Assembly (NCBI GenBank): GCA_019096065.1 | Contig: JAGUCH010000009.1 | Location: 5,156,001-5,220,000 of the forward strand | Direction: 5' to 3' | DNA from: Paracyclopina nana | Lineage: Eukaryota; Arthropoda; Copepoda; Cyclopoida; Cyclopettidae | DNA length: 64,000 nucleotides | Shown here: positions 19,510 through 31,784 of the stretch, piece after piece | Layout: every line of letters begins with the position of its first letter | How positions within the stretch are numbered: the stretch's first letter is position 1 | Made by a program: the position numbers and the translations under genes | The notes under the pieces: generated by a model | Database searches by the model: none | Told to the model about the DNA's origin: nothing | The model's input: the letters and a program-made list of their open reading frames with translations, nothing else

Positions 19510-22337
19510 AAGTATGGCTTATCTAAGAAACCATAAGCATTTTTTCCTCTGAGAAATCAAAACTTCAGAAAGAAGATATGTACGTTTGTGTCACATGAGG
19601 AACTGCTTCACACAAACGTAGCAGAAAATGCAAAGGCAGACACGAAACTAATGAGGCTTCTCCAGACACACTGATAATTAGTAAGAATTGGTGACAGCAA
19701 AGCTGCACAGTGTCATTACTGAGATGGCTTTTTTTATAATATGAACGAATAAGAGACGCAAAAAAGCTACATAACTTGATGTCATGCATAATTGCAGCAG
19801 CACAAAATTGCCCTTCAAGCACACTAAAGTATGTCTATTTTGGCTCAGATGTCGAATGCAGACACTCGAAATTAAGCCAAGATGATTGAAACGGATGAAA
19901 ACAGGAGGGGGAAATGTTAAACTAGCAAAAAAAATTGAAGCTACGAGAAGAAAGCCAATGAGAGAGAAAATCTAATACAGCTAATATATTGACTTTCCGT
20001 ACCGGTATCCCGTATTACTTAAGTCTCATGATTCTCTTGCTAAAAAGATGTTCTATTAACTTGCAAATATGCTGATACAAAAGTAGGTTATTTTGTCATA
20101 CCTTAAGTAATAGGAAACAGGAGTACAGCTACAATTGGAGCCATAATTTATTGCACTTTCTCTTTGCTGCTGTTCAAATTTAGCCACATTTCAGATGCCA
20201 GATCTCAATAAGTATCCGATTTCCTCTAGGAATTGGCTATGTGGAGCACAGAAATTTGCTTATTTCGCCCTCCATTTTGGGCCTGCTAGTGGTTAAAACA
20301 ATGGGACAAAATACACATTTGCTTTGTCAGCAGCCACAATTAAGCCTCTGACAAAAGGCTTTCAAAAAATCTCTAATTCATGAGTGCCAAATAAGGAGAT
20401 TTTCGCTCCTTCATTTTCTTCTTGGCTTTGATGTTAGACACAAAAAGCACTAATTAATTTTGCTGGTTACTCCTTTTCCCCTTGTAGCATTTTTCAAGTG
20501 TGAATTTCAGGTATAGGAAGATTTCGGAGGTAGCCTTTTGTCCTCTTGGGTCATTGTGGCCTTGCTTACATTGTTTTCCACTCAACCCAATACAAAACCT
20601 TTATAGTAAAAGCCCTCTTTTGTGCAAGCCTTTGTGCAGTGTTGAACAAGATATTTTGCCTTGAATTAATACATTAATGCCACTCATTTTTCCCATGAGG
20701 TTGGAGTGGCATCCTATGGTGCCAGTGATGAATATATTGAACTTGAGGTTGAATACTCTCAAGAGTAATTTTCTTGGCTGTGCAGTCTACCATGAGGTTT
20801 ATAATGAGCTTTTCATTTATGCTCACAGAAAAAGATAAACTCTCATTCCTTGAGGATGTGGCTCTTTGTTAGGGTATCACAAATAGCATATTAGTATAAT
20901 AGGGCAGTCTATGTTGCAGTAATTGCTTGTGGCGAGTTCAGTCTTTTTATCTCATTCATGGCGTAAAATAATGCAATTGTAACAAATGGCTAATTTTCAG
21001 TTGTCAGCAATAACAAATTGCCAGTTAGGTCGAATCATGGAACAATGTTTGACTGCAGGCTGCATCGCATGTAAGCCTTCTCAGCAGCTAAGTCGATCCA
21101 TGAAGGAAAAAATCCAGGAAAGTGAAATGTGATCACCTTTTGAGTGAGTTTGTGGCCAAGCTTTAATTTGATTTAGTAAAGAAAAAGTTCCCCACTCCCA
21201 TTCAATTAAGGCAGCAACAGTAAGTGAAATCTTGTGAAACAATGAGTGCTTCCTCTTTTATCCTTAGAGCCATTTGTACTTTGCATTTTTTGCAATAAAG
21301 TCAAAGCAAATTGCGTTAGAAAGCACCTTATATTGGCTTCACACCCGAAAACAAACTTTGCCTTTACAAAAGAAATTGTTCAAATTCCCACATGAATAAA
21401 AGCCAATTAATGTTTAACTTACGCGTTTCTTGTCTTGTCCATCAATAGTTGACGAAGGAACAAATGTCAGCACAATTTTCTTAGAATATGAAAGAAAACC
21501 AGCGAGCTGAGATCGAGATTGGCCGCGTTTTTCCATGCCAAAATTTCGCACTATATTCATTTTGCAAATCTCTCACTTTCTGAGCTGCAGGATCACCTAG
21601 GAGCTCATCTCAACACAGTCAACAGGCGGCATCATACATTTGTTTTCATTCAAACTGGTTTCTCAGCTCAGCTTGAGACGCGCGCGGAGCTGCCAGAGTG
21701 CACCATGAATTACTCACCAAAACTAGTTTAAAAAGGCCACATAACACCAATATGAAAAAAGAAGTGATATATAATTTGTATTTTCTCTCCTGAAGTGATG
21801 CACAAGCAGTTGTTGCTACACAAATTAAATAGTTTGATTTGCACACCTTTAGGGAGACGTTAATAATATTAAATAATTGAAGAAAGAGGAGGAGGATTTT
21901 TCACAAGATTTTGATGATGGTTACAATAATTGTAGTAGCTGTAAATTGGGCTCACGTCTCGTATACAAGTGGTTGATGGGAAAGTTGAAATTTGCAAAAA
22001 CCGAGACTGATTACTCGAAGAAAACATCATTTATCATCTCTTCTAAGGCTTCGCTAGATGAGGAGCAGAAGATTTTGGTACAGCAGGTCTACCTGAAATA
22101 GAAATAATGCATATAGGGAAACAAAGTAGGACCTCATAAATTCATCTAACTTTCGAAACAAAAGTTTCTCCTTTTCACTTTACCATACTATATATTTCCA
22201 GTCGTAGTAATGTTATTTCTTTGTTCTTTTGATGTTACAAATTAAAATTGCCATAGGCTCACACATGTGTGTGCATACTAGTTCTTTTTTGCACTTTCCC
22301 TTGCAAAACAACTCACCTTTTCGAGGGCATTTTTTAA
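19510..22337. other. Intergenic, no gene seen
   Basis: About 2.8 kb of AT-rich sequence right of the retrotransposon. Frames are short and without codon bias or motifs. No repeat or RNA gene was recognised. Confidence 0.4.
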
Positions 22338-22468
22338 TTTTCCAAACGAGAGTTTTTCAAGTTGTAATCGTAATCTTGCAGGGCTTCAATCAAGTTGTTC
22401 AGGTAAGCTTCATCCATGTAGTTCTGGGTTGACCGTTTCATTGTGTAAAAGTCTCCAAATCCGCCTGA
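22338..22468 (-). CDS. Orphan or alternative 3' exon with a GFGDF motif
   Basis: After a TTTTCAG acceptor, this exon reads GFGDFYTMKR then STQNYMDEAYLNN and on to a TAA, about 43 residues. The GFGDF core followed by a basic cleavage pair matches the repeats of the neuropeptide gene just upstream on the same strand, so it is very likely coding. It needs one base from an upstream exon. Each main-gene repeat contains ATG|GTGACA, which could act as a donor in the right phase. It is therefore probably an alternative last exon of that gene, or the remnant of a tandem copy. Confidence 0.55.
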
Positions 22469-22860
22469 AAAGAGCCAAAATTAATGACCCCCTTCAAGGA
22501 ACTAGTTATATGGCTATTGAAAAGTGCTTGATTTTGCATCACTCACCTTTGGCAAGAAAAATAGTTCAACGCTTCAAAAATCTGTTTGTTGAGCAGAAGA
22601 AAAAGCCATTCTGGTAGCACTGGAGCGAAGAGAGCATGGGCAGAGTTACCAGAACGACTTTTTATTGGGCAAACATAAATATAGATGTATGCACGGATAG
22701 TAAGTGAAGAATAAGTTATTTTTTTAAAGGGGGCAATTTCTGTGATGAAGTTTCCTTCTTGGCTGAGTTCATGGCAACCGAACAACATTTACCATCTCTT
22801 TTTATGAATGTACTACTGTTATAATTTTCTAGTAGTTGTGGGTGCGGGTGGGAAAATTAT

Positions 22861-24505
22861 TCATTTGGTGGTTTCAAAGTCTCCGAATCCTTGGGAAAAG
22901 GTGTCACCATGGAAAGCATTCAGTCCATAAGATTTCTTCCTTCGTGCAGTCTCGAAATCGCCAAATCCATCCGAAAATGTGTCACCATAGAAGCCGTTGG
23001 AGCTACCAGACATTCTCTTCCTCTTTGCAGTGGAGAAGTCACCGAATCCAGAGGAAAATGTGTCACCATGGAACCCATTGAGGCCCATATCCATTCTTTT
23101 GTGAACCATATACGGCAATCTTTTGTGGTAGTACGTGGGAATTTCCCTTAAAAACAGTAGTAGTTTTTCAGCTTTCGAAAATGTGAAAGCAATTTGATAG
23201 CTGATCAGCAAGCTGTCATTTCAGCTTTTTCATTCAAGTTTGCAGTACCTATTCATTTCAAGAGGGATAAATCGAGCTTCTTCTTCGTAGAAATTAGGGC
23301 TGCGATGGAAGGCTCTCTTTGTGGTTTCAAAGTTGCCAAAACCTCCATTGAATGTGTCTCCGTAGAATCCATTGGTATCCATGTCCATTCCCCGTTTATT
23401 GGGCTTGGTTTCTTCGTACGAAGATTGGAAGGAGGAAATTGGGGGGAGAGAAAAAACAGCAAACAATTAACCTGGCAAAACCACGAGACGAGCACCACCA
23501 CCATCATAAAAGATGTGCAAAAATCTCGACCCCTCAAAAATTGGTTTTCTTGGAGAGAAATGAAAAAGAGTGTGCGAGTGCAATCGTTTTGTTGCAAAAA
23601 TCACTTTTGGTACCACAAAATGAGCAGTATACTATGCGTGCAGGCCAAGATTTGCAGTGAGCTGAATCAAAAGATATCTAAGTATACTATTTTAACGAAA
23701 AAAAGTCTGGCTGTTGTCCTACATAAAAGGACGGCATAAAAAGCTTTCTCTTTCAATAATCAATACGAGCACTAACCATAATTGTGGAAAACTTGTGTAA
23801 ACATCAATATCTTTCGTCACACAGCTCACTGCATTATTTCTGAAAATTGTAAAGAAATATGTGAAGCCTGCCCAAAAATGGCTCGGAACGACGCTGCAAA
23901 AATACGCCAAAAATGCTGTGCCTTGGAAGTATAACACGAGGTAGAGAGGCACAATAGACACGTCTACCTGTGAAAGCATCCCCGTGAATGCCTCTCGAGG
24001 TCATTTCTGGCCTCCTTTTTTCCATGCCCAAACTGGCTCGTTTCTTGAGGGTGGAAAAGCCTCCAAAGCCTTGATCAAAGATGCCCTCGTGAAAGCCCCG
24101 AGAGCCGCTTCGTTTCGGATCAAAAAGGCCGGCATGATGGTCGAAATCTCCAAGTGCCAAAATCATTCAGATCATTGCAGTTTTGCATATCATAAATACG
24201 AGTCGAGCGCGCGCGTACTCTGGCAAAGCGCCACAATTAAAAATCAGCCAATTTTGAAAGTCAAACAAGTCGCAAACTTTTAATATGCAAATTGCTTGTA
24301 CGTCACTTGTTAGAGTTTTACCCCTAGCTAGCACAAGTAATTTATAAGGAAGGCAGTAGTAGCTATGCAAAAGGCCACATTTTCACGGCCTTTTCTAGGC
24401 CTGCTCCTCACCTGATGAAATTGGAGAGGCTTTTGCCAAAGATGAGAAAAAGCTGAGCCCCAAAACGACCAACAGAGTGCCACTCAACATCCAGGACGCC
24501 ACCAT
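22861..24505 (-). CDS. Multicopy neuropeptide precursor (GDTFxxGFGDF, orcomyotropin-like)
   Basis: Four exons (24412-24505, 23968-24147, 23249-23411, 22861-23146) join in consistent phases to give 240 residues. Exon 1 encodes a good signal peptide, MVASWMLSGTLLVVLGLSFF, ending SLAKASP. Peptides lie between KR, KKR, RR or RKK sites: GFHEGIFDQGFGGFSTL, GFYGDTFNGGFGNFETT, GFHGDTFSSGFGDFSTA, GFYGDTFSDGFGDFETA and AFHGDTFSQGFGDFETT, with spacer peptides between. The core G-D-[AT]-F-x-x-G-F-G resembles crustacean orcomyotropin, found within orcokinin precursors. That relationship is inferred from the core only. Peptides lack an amidation Gly. A noncoding TATA-driven first exon lies at 25958-26050. 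Confidence 0.85.
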
Positions 24506-24520
24506 GACAAAAACAACAAC

Positions 24521-25957
24521 CTGCAAAACAGAGAGAAAAATAGCGGTACTTTAGACATTTAAAATTACAGGGCCCACCAAAAGAGATTTAACTTGGTCAA
24601 GTATTCATATCTTGGCAATCCATGCTATTCATAAAATCAATCGAAGCTACAACCTTGTCACACTCAACTGACAATATTGAGATGGTGAAATTAATAAGCA
24701 TAATTTGGTGCAGAAAAACAGAGATAAAAAAGGCCCTTAAACTAAATATGCAAATAACGCACTTTCTCAGAGGCCTGCCACAAAAATACCAACACAGACA
24801 ATTTGGTCGTATTTTTCAAACTTTGACAATATATGATGAAAGTTTAGGGCGGTAATTGGAAAAAGTTTCCCAATTCAAAAATCACATCAACAATTCATAA
24901 AAGGTGTCAAAAATGCCATTTGCATTTAGAACACTTGCTTTTTTTTTCCTTAAGAGCGGCCCAATTGCATTTTTCATGATTACAAATGTGCCTTGGAACG
25001 AAAAAGCACCGAAATTCTGTGGGAATTTCGTCAGGGCGAGGACATAAAATGACATGTCAAATGTCTCCTTTACGTTGCTGTGAAAAAAGGTCGTACCATA
25101 CCCACTTTTTATGCACACATTCTGCAGAAGAATGATGATAAAGTGCTTACGGTCCTCTGAGCACTTGGGCAATAAACTAGCTCAATTGCAACAAGTACTA
25201 ATTCCCCCATCAAAGTTTACATTCTTTTTAAGTAAAAGTGCATGGACCTAGCTGCTACTAATCCATCAAGTCACTTGAGCCCATAATTTCAAAGAATATC
25301 AATATGAGTGAATTGACGTCATGATTCGAATAGGAATTCTTTGTAAAACGTAATAATTTCAAGACTGGAAATTTAAGGATTTGCATGCATGAAAAGCCAC
25401 AGGTTTGCAAATAAGCATCTTGAGCCTTAATTAGGGGAGTCTCCTCCTCAGTCCTCCCTTTTTGGTTGTTTACAACCAGAGTCGTAAATTCTCAGCTGTT
25501 GGGGCTGCGAATCGAATGCATTTTGCTTTTATTTGGGCTTGAAATTGCCTTGCTGCTTACCGCGGAAAAAGCGTTAAATATGTTGCTGCAATGCTACTTT
25601 GAAACAGGTTTGTCTGGACTTGAAACGCAAGATTTTTAACTTCTATCCAAAGGCTGATGCTACCAGTTGTTCGCATATAATAATAATTAAGCGGCTTTTC
25701 TTTTCTGCTGACAAATTACCTTCTTCTTCTTTAGCAAACTTGGATTACCATATGGCTTATGCATGTCAATCTCAAATAAAACCAGCTCTGTTCAAAATTC
25801 ATACACTATATATGGTATTAATTCATGCATTTGTCTTTTTTGTGGTATCTAAATTATTTAAAGAGTGATCGTCACCACTTTTAAATGTCAAACAGTCCGA
25901 AACGAAAATTGCCAAGATACTACATATTCTATGTATCGGGATAAAAAATGTACTTAC
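24521..25957 (-). other. Probable large 5'UTR intron
   Basis: No supported frame, repeat or RNA gene. It is interpreted as the first intron of the GFGDF peptide gene. Confidence 0.35.
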
Positions 25958-26084
25958 CCTCGAAGTAGTTGATGACACTGAGCAAAAATTGGAATTTCTT
26001 GAAATTCCGCGACTAGCCTAGTGGTTGGCTCTCCAAATGTGGATGATGTGGTCGAGTTTCGTCGAGGTCGAGGCTCCTTTTATA
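25958..26084 (-). promoter_or_regulatory. TATA box and noncoding first exon of the GFGDF peptide gene
   Basis: On the minus strand a TATAAAA box (26078-26084) is followed by about 95 bases of leader ending at a strong donor, CGAGG|GTAAGTA (exon end 25958). The next acceptor, TTTTGCAG near 24521, lies just before the ATG at 24505. The link between the two is inferred from order and strand; the intron would be about 1.4 kb. Confidence 0.5.
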
Positions 26085-27346
26085 TTTAACAGCCTCGAGA
26101 CTCCTCGAGGCCCGAAGAAGAGCGCGCAGTATTGTAATACAGTGGCACTGTAATGAATACAGCTGTAACGAGACATCAGTGTGTACTAGCCTTAAACGCA
26201 AAAACTGCTTTCATTTAATTATTAAGCTCACTTAATGTGTGGAATAATTTTTTATTCATTGCATGCTCTGACGAGAATGAGCTGAGACGTTGCCTGAATG
26301 GCTTTTAAAAAATACCAAGTGCACTTAAGGATTTGAGTTTGGCTGGGAGCTTACACAACTCAAAATTTCGCAGCATAGCGAGAAGAAAGCTGTGAGCAGA
26401 GATTTCAATTGACCCAATAGAAAGCATTAATGAGACATTTACATGCCATGGGAATAATAGATGGAACAGGATTTACTTAAGCCTTTCCATGGTGTACTAT
26501 GTGGAATGTAGCGCCTTTTACTCGATACACTGCAATATGTACTATAGTATACCCCAAAAATCGTGCATCATCAATTGAGAGCAAAAATTACTCAGGTTGG
26601 CACTGCATTCGCAGCAAAGCTGGCACTTCCTACCAAGCTTCTCACAATTATTATTTTTTTCCACTAGAGCTCTGTATACTATAACATAATGAGAACGGTG
26701 TAGCCAATTTTCCAAACACGAGGAAAGGGATTATCTCAAGATTACAATTTTGTGCCCAAACAAAAGTAACTTACATTCTTGTTTTTATGCTACTTTAAGT
26801 CGTGCGTTCTACAAATTGCTCCTTATTTTTCAGCAGCCTCATAGTCATGAATCTGCTCATCTATTTACTCCGCTTGCTCAGTCACTAATCCGAAATTTCA
26901 GGTAGACTTTTCTTTACAGAACTTACGGCTATTTTAGAGCAAGAAACGTTTGGCAATGGAAAGCTACACACGTTGTAGTACATAGTATATGAATAGAACT
27001 GAGATTGATATGAAAGCTTTCAAATAAGCATCTAGTCTTTGATGATGCCTTGTTTGCCCTAGGGATCATAATGTGAGGTCACGTATCTGCGCCCAAAAAT
27101 ATTATTGTTATTTAGTAACTAGGGCACCATTCCAAAAGGCCAACGTCAGCACTGAGGCTTTTTGAAAGGCTTTCCATGCTGATGATAGTCAGTCCCATTG
27201 GATTCCTTTGACATATAGTATATAGACTCATGTCTTCAATTGACAGGGGAAAATGCAAATGGGAAGTAATCATATACCAAATTACTAATTTGAAACTAGG
27301 AAAAAGAGCGATTTCAGTAAATTGAGGGAAAGCTTTTTTAAATTAC

Positions 27347-27389
27347 CTAGCTGCGTGAGTAAAATGATTGTGAGAACTGCAATCTTCAT
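27347..27389 (-). CDS. Candidate signal-peptide exon (partial gene)
   Basis: ATG at 27389 opens MKIAVLTIILLTQL, a textbook signal-peptide core. It is followed by a donor, CTAG|GTAATT, in phase 1. A TTATAAG element lies about 55 bases upstream. No convincing downstream exon was found. The phase would fit exon 2 of the GFGDF gene (acceptor at 24147), so it could be a distal alternative first exon, or the start of a small secreted peptide gene I cannot complete. Confidence 0.35.
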
Positions 27390-28800
27390 AATTTGCTTTA
27401 AATTGCTTGATGACCTCGGCTCTTTCACGTTCAACAATCATGCTTATAAGATAACCTGCTTACAAAGTGTACCTTAATCTTCGTAGGTGCCATTTGCGTA
27501 GTAGTACTAGTATTTCTCAAAATAGTCACTCTTGGCTGATCAATGCATGAATATATGACAAGGGATGAGATAAAAAAACAAAAATACAACCACGAACCTT
27601 CAGTTATCCTAGCATTGGTATAAGGTTTTCCAAACTCACATACACCAGCATGAAAGATATACCTGTTGCTGTGAAAAAAGCCGGAAATTAGCTGCAGCAT
27701 TGGGTGAATATGCGGAGATGATCTTCTTGCAGCCAAGCAATAAATTATTTTTGACCTTTCTCTTTCCCTGAAAACTTCTTGACGTGTACAGAATATAGTT
27801 ACACAAGCTTCTTGATCTTTTAGATCTGATGCATAGGTCTCCTTAGTATTTGCCTTTCTAAAACTTCATGCCAAGATAACAACGTAATATACAATTTAGA
27901 AAAGCTTTTAAAGGCATCGTAATTGCCGTGAAATCTCTAGAGAGTCTTTCGAAAAGATATGCACATTTTAAAGCCATGTTTAGGTTTTGCTACTCATGGC
28001 AAATCTGAGCTTCTGAGCTAGGATGACACTGATGAATCACGTTGAAAAATTTCTCATGGGGGCTTGCTCCAAAATGCACATGGGAGCCATCAAAAGCTAT
28101 ATCATGAAAATGGGAAAATAGAATATGACCACCATTTTATGGCACAACGACATTTTCCCACGTGGATGCATTTTTTATGAAGAAACTGCTCATTCATAAA
28201 GAAGAAAGAGAGAGAGACCGTCACGCAGCTTATTTAAACATACTGAATTAGCCAGTCTGGAAATAGGCAAAATTACCTTATTTTCCAAAGGATTCATTGC
28301 AGGATTCTCTGCTAATGTTTTCTAGGGTCTTTGCTCATTTCCTGGGGAGCACTCTGATCAAAGCAACTTCGGCTTGTGCAACTTCTCTCTGAATGATAAA
28401 TCTTGGAAGCATGCAGTAAAATTGGCCGTTGAGTGAATGTTGATGAGGCGAAATCCTCCTTTGGTCTTCTCTGTGAGTCAAGGATAATTTAATTTGGCAG
28501 TCAGTTTGATCAGATGAAAGAAGCTGGCTGCACTAAGAAACGCTTACATAACACTTCATGTGAAAAGTGTCCAATGACTATTGTGTTTTCTGTAACATAA
28601 ATTCACGCTCCTTTCAGCTGTCAGCTTGGCTGCACATACATGGCTCAAAAGTTGAGTCGAATCCATGTCAGTTTTTTCAGGATGATTCCACAACAGCGAG
28701 AATCCGGATTTTGGTAAGTTTGGATTTAGTATCAAAATTATAGGTAATTTTCATAGATACGAATCAACAATTGTGGCAAGACATGTAATATCTAAGAGAT
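27390..28800. other. Intergenic, no gene seen
   Basis: Apart from the TTATAAG near 27445, nothing is recognised here. Confidence 0.35.
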
Positions 28801-29938
28801 TCAACTATTTTCATCATCCTTTTTGAGACTCATTGTAGAGAGAGCTTGAGACATCATATTATCCGGACAGCTTCTGGTTCTGGAGACAACCTTGTCCGGA
28901 TCAGTTTTCTTGTCATTGAACGTTTCCGGCTCTTCCAGGTCGAGGCCATCTGAAGATTCAGCTTTGGAGGAGCTTTGGCCACTCACAGTGCTACGAAGGC
29001 TTCCCCTGTCGCACGACTCCAGATCAAGGTACAAATCAAAGTTGGAAGGCATGGGTCGCAAGTTCTGCTCAGCTCCAACCCCTGGCTCCCTTAATTGGAC
29101 CATTTTGCGACGGTACCTCCTCTGAGCATGAATTGATTCCGAAATTTCCTCAAGTTTGCGCAGTGATTTGGCATATTCAGCCTTGGCATGACTGACTTTT
29201 TCCTGCAAGCTTTGAACCTAGGAATAGAGTTGTATTTTTGGAGCTACACACAAAGGTGAGTCAGCTTAATTTGTTTACCTGCAGTTTTTGTGCTTCTAAT
29301 GTTTTGTTGAATGCTTCCTTCTGTTCAAAATAAGGCTGAGCTTTCACCACATGTTTTTTGAGCCTTTTCTCCAGCCTTTGGCAGGCTTGCTCAGCAGCTG
29401 TGTAGAAGGCTGCCCTTTGCAAGTGCTCAGCTTCTGATTCCGTTTTTTGCTTCTCAGCCTCCATCACTTTCATGGTGGCATGATTGAGCATTTCCTGCCA
29501 GGCATTGTCAAATTGCCAGCTGGTTGAATTGGACAAAAATCTCTGCTCTGCCAAAGCAATTGTCTCTTTGGCAGCAGCATGAATGCCATTGGCTCTTTGA
29601 AATGCAGTCACTGCAGATTGGCAATCCTTTTGAGCTTTGTTGGCTACTTCCATGGCCTCAAAATAAGGCCTGGCCTTCTCAATGTTGGAGTAGCCAACCT
29701 TTTGAGCCATGGCCTTCAATTGGTGAGTTGAATCTGTGAGCAGAGTTCTGAACAAGCAATTTGCATCTTCCAGTTGCAGTTCCAGCTTGTTGATTGCATC
29801 TGTGTGATTATTCAACTTTTCCAGCTCTTCCTGAACTCGAGGATCCAATTCCTCCTCCTCTTCTTCTTCTTCCACCTCCACAATGCCATTGTCGAGGTTG
29901 TCATTATTCAATTTTGTAACTAGACTTCTTTGTGACAT
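28801..29938 (-). CDS. SH3BP5: SH3 domain-binding protein 5 (SAB / Parcas family)
   Basis: Two exons (29279-29938 and 28801-29217) with a 61-bp intron in phase 0 give 358 residues. After an acidic N-terminus (VEEEEEEEELDPRVQEELEK) the protein is a long antiparallel coiled coil: LNNHTDAINKLELQLEDAN, KAMAQKVGYSNIEKARPYFE, RAAFYTAAEQACQRLEKRLK, KAQPYFEQKEAFNKTLEAQK, KVSHAKAEYAKSLRKLEEIS. This matches the SH3BP5 family over its whole conserved core. Vertebrate members activate Rab11 as exchange factors and dock JNK at mitochondria; the fly homologue is parcas. The C-terminus is Ser-rich and less conserved. The gene is divergent from IFT46, with 0.9 kb between starts. Confidence 0.93.
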
Positions 29939-30857
29939 GTTGTATGCTATGTGTGTGACTCTGGTTTCATGCCATTATCTGAAAGGCATCGCTTAAAATT
30001 TGTAATTACTTTTTGAATTGAACCATTACCTGAGAATTGCATTAATTTGGGTGGGTTTGACTCTGACTGAAACTGATAAACTCAGTTAAACGCAACATTT
30101 GTCCTTGAGGGGTGGAAAACATGCCTAGGAATGTTTCAAGGGAAAACAATTGCATGGGCTTGGCTTGTGTGTCACATCTTGAGCTCACACTAATGTGAAT
30201 TGAAGCCTGACATTGCTTGAAACGATGGATCGATTGAACCCGAGTTTGTTACTTTGGAGCGTGGAGCTTCACTGTTTTGGGTCTTATATTGGACATTGCA
30301 AACTTTAATGAGCTTTTTCAACTAATGGTTTTCGTTTTTAGATAAAATTGATCTTTTTAAAAATACAGTTCGTAACTATGAGTACCTGATGTAATTCCAA
30401 CTTTTGCCTTAAGATTTGCTGCAAAATTCGCTTGAAATAGAGGGCGCTCGTTGTGAAACCTTGAGATCTATTTTGTGTGACTGCTGCGCCACCTATTAGT
30501 AATTTTGGGAGCTAATTATTTTATTATTGGAATGACATTTTATTTCTTTGTTCAGCGCGCATGAGTTTTAAAATATTATCAGTGTTTATTATCTTTTTAC
30601 TAGTAAAAATTGTGAAATAACTTATTTTTTTGTCTGAGCCAATCTCAAATTTGTCTCCTCCATCAGCTAAGGCTGCTAGTGACACATTATGAATTCATCC
30701 TCTGGCATCCCCACCGGAGATGTTGTCACATGTCCATTTTGAACGAAAAAAAATAGTTTAACATCGGTTGCTTTGAATATTCTTTAGTGACTCTTCAAGT
30801 AAAGCTCTCTGTCTTGAATAATATTGATCAAACCTCGCGAAGGCCAGGTCTTCTGCC
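29939..30857. other. Divergent promoter region between SH3BP5 and IFT46
   Basis: No frame or repeat of note lies in the 0.9 kb between the two start codons. Confidence 0.35.
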
Positions 30858-31784
30858 ATGGAAGACAACGAGGATCAGTTTGCTTTGGAATCGGATTTTT
30901 CCAATGACGAGGAAGGAGATGATGAAGAAGCGGAAGAAAATCAAGCTTTGGAAATAATTCTAAGTGACAAGAAGAGGGAAGAAGAGTCCGAGTCTGATCA
31001 TGATCCTCTGCCCTTTGGAATAGAAGAAAGAATCAGGCAGGCCAGGCCTCTCGAAGAAGAAAGCTCTAATGAAGACATAACTGAGAATAATGAAGATTCG
31101 GAAGAAGAGCCTGAATTGGACCTGCAGGGTGCCTACAACAGTGATGATTACAGGAATTTGAAGGTCTCCTCCGAAATCAAGGAACTGTTTGAGTACATTG
31201 ATGACTACAAACCAGTGCATATGGGCCTCGAGACTCGTTTCAAGCCATTTATCCAAGATTACATCCCTGCAGTTGGGGACATTGATGCCTTTTTGAAAGT
31301 AGCCCGACCTGATGGCAAGGAAGAAACACTCGGTAAACTGGTCTTGGATGAGCCCATAGCTCAGCAGAGTGACCCCACTGTGCTTGAGCTCCAATTGAGA
31401 GCTCTGTCCAAGCAAAGCACGAAAAAAGAGGCCATTGTGAGGGGAATTCCAGCCAATTCTCAGAAGGAAAAGGCCATTGAAAAATGGATCAATGACATTT
31501 CTGATCTGCATCAATCAAAGCCACCGCCTACTGTCTTCTATTCCAAGCCAATGCCTGAGATTGACGCATTGATGCAAGAATGGCCAACCAATGTGGAAGC
31601 CTCTTTTGCAGAGAATGGAATTTTAACAGCTGATTTTGAGTGTGACATTGGAACCTTTGTGGACTTGGCATGTGCTCTGTGTGACATTCCTGTGTACAAG
31701 TCGAGGATTCAGTCCTTGCATCTGCTCTTCACTCTTTATTCTACGTTTAAAAATTCCCCTCATTTTGGTGCAAGAATGGAGTGA
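30858..31784 (+). CDS. IFT46: Intraflagellar transport protein 46
   Basis: A single uninterrupted exon encodes 308 residues. A very acidic N-terminus (first ~90 residues, rich in Glu/Asp/Ser) precedes the conserved core: LFEYIDDYKPVHMGLETRFK, FIQDYIPAVGDIDAFLKVAR, DEPIAQQSDPTVLELQLRAL, then MPEIDALMQEWP and YKSRIQSLHLLFTLYSTFKN close to the C-terminus. This is IFT46, an IFT-B subunit needed for cilium assembly. In arthropods, cilia are confined to sensory neurons and sometimes sperm. Length and end match the family, so the gene looks complete and intronless. Confidence 0.95.
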   Translation: MEDNEDQFALESDFSNDEEGDDEEAEENQALEIILSDKKREEESESDHDPLPFGIEERIRQARPLEEESSNEDITENNEDSEEEPELDLQGAYNSDDYRNLKVSSEIKELFEYIDDYKPVHMGLETRFKPFIQDYIPAVGDIDAFLKVARPDGKEETLGKLVLDEPIAQQSDPTVLELQLRALSKQSTKKEAIVRGIPANSQKEKAIEKWINDISDLHQSKPPPTVFYSKPMPEIDALMQEWPTNVEASFAENGILTADFECDIGTFVDLACALCDIPVYKSRIQSLHLLFTLYSTFKNSPHFGARME

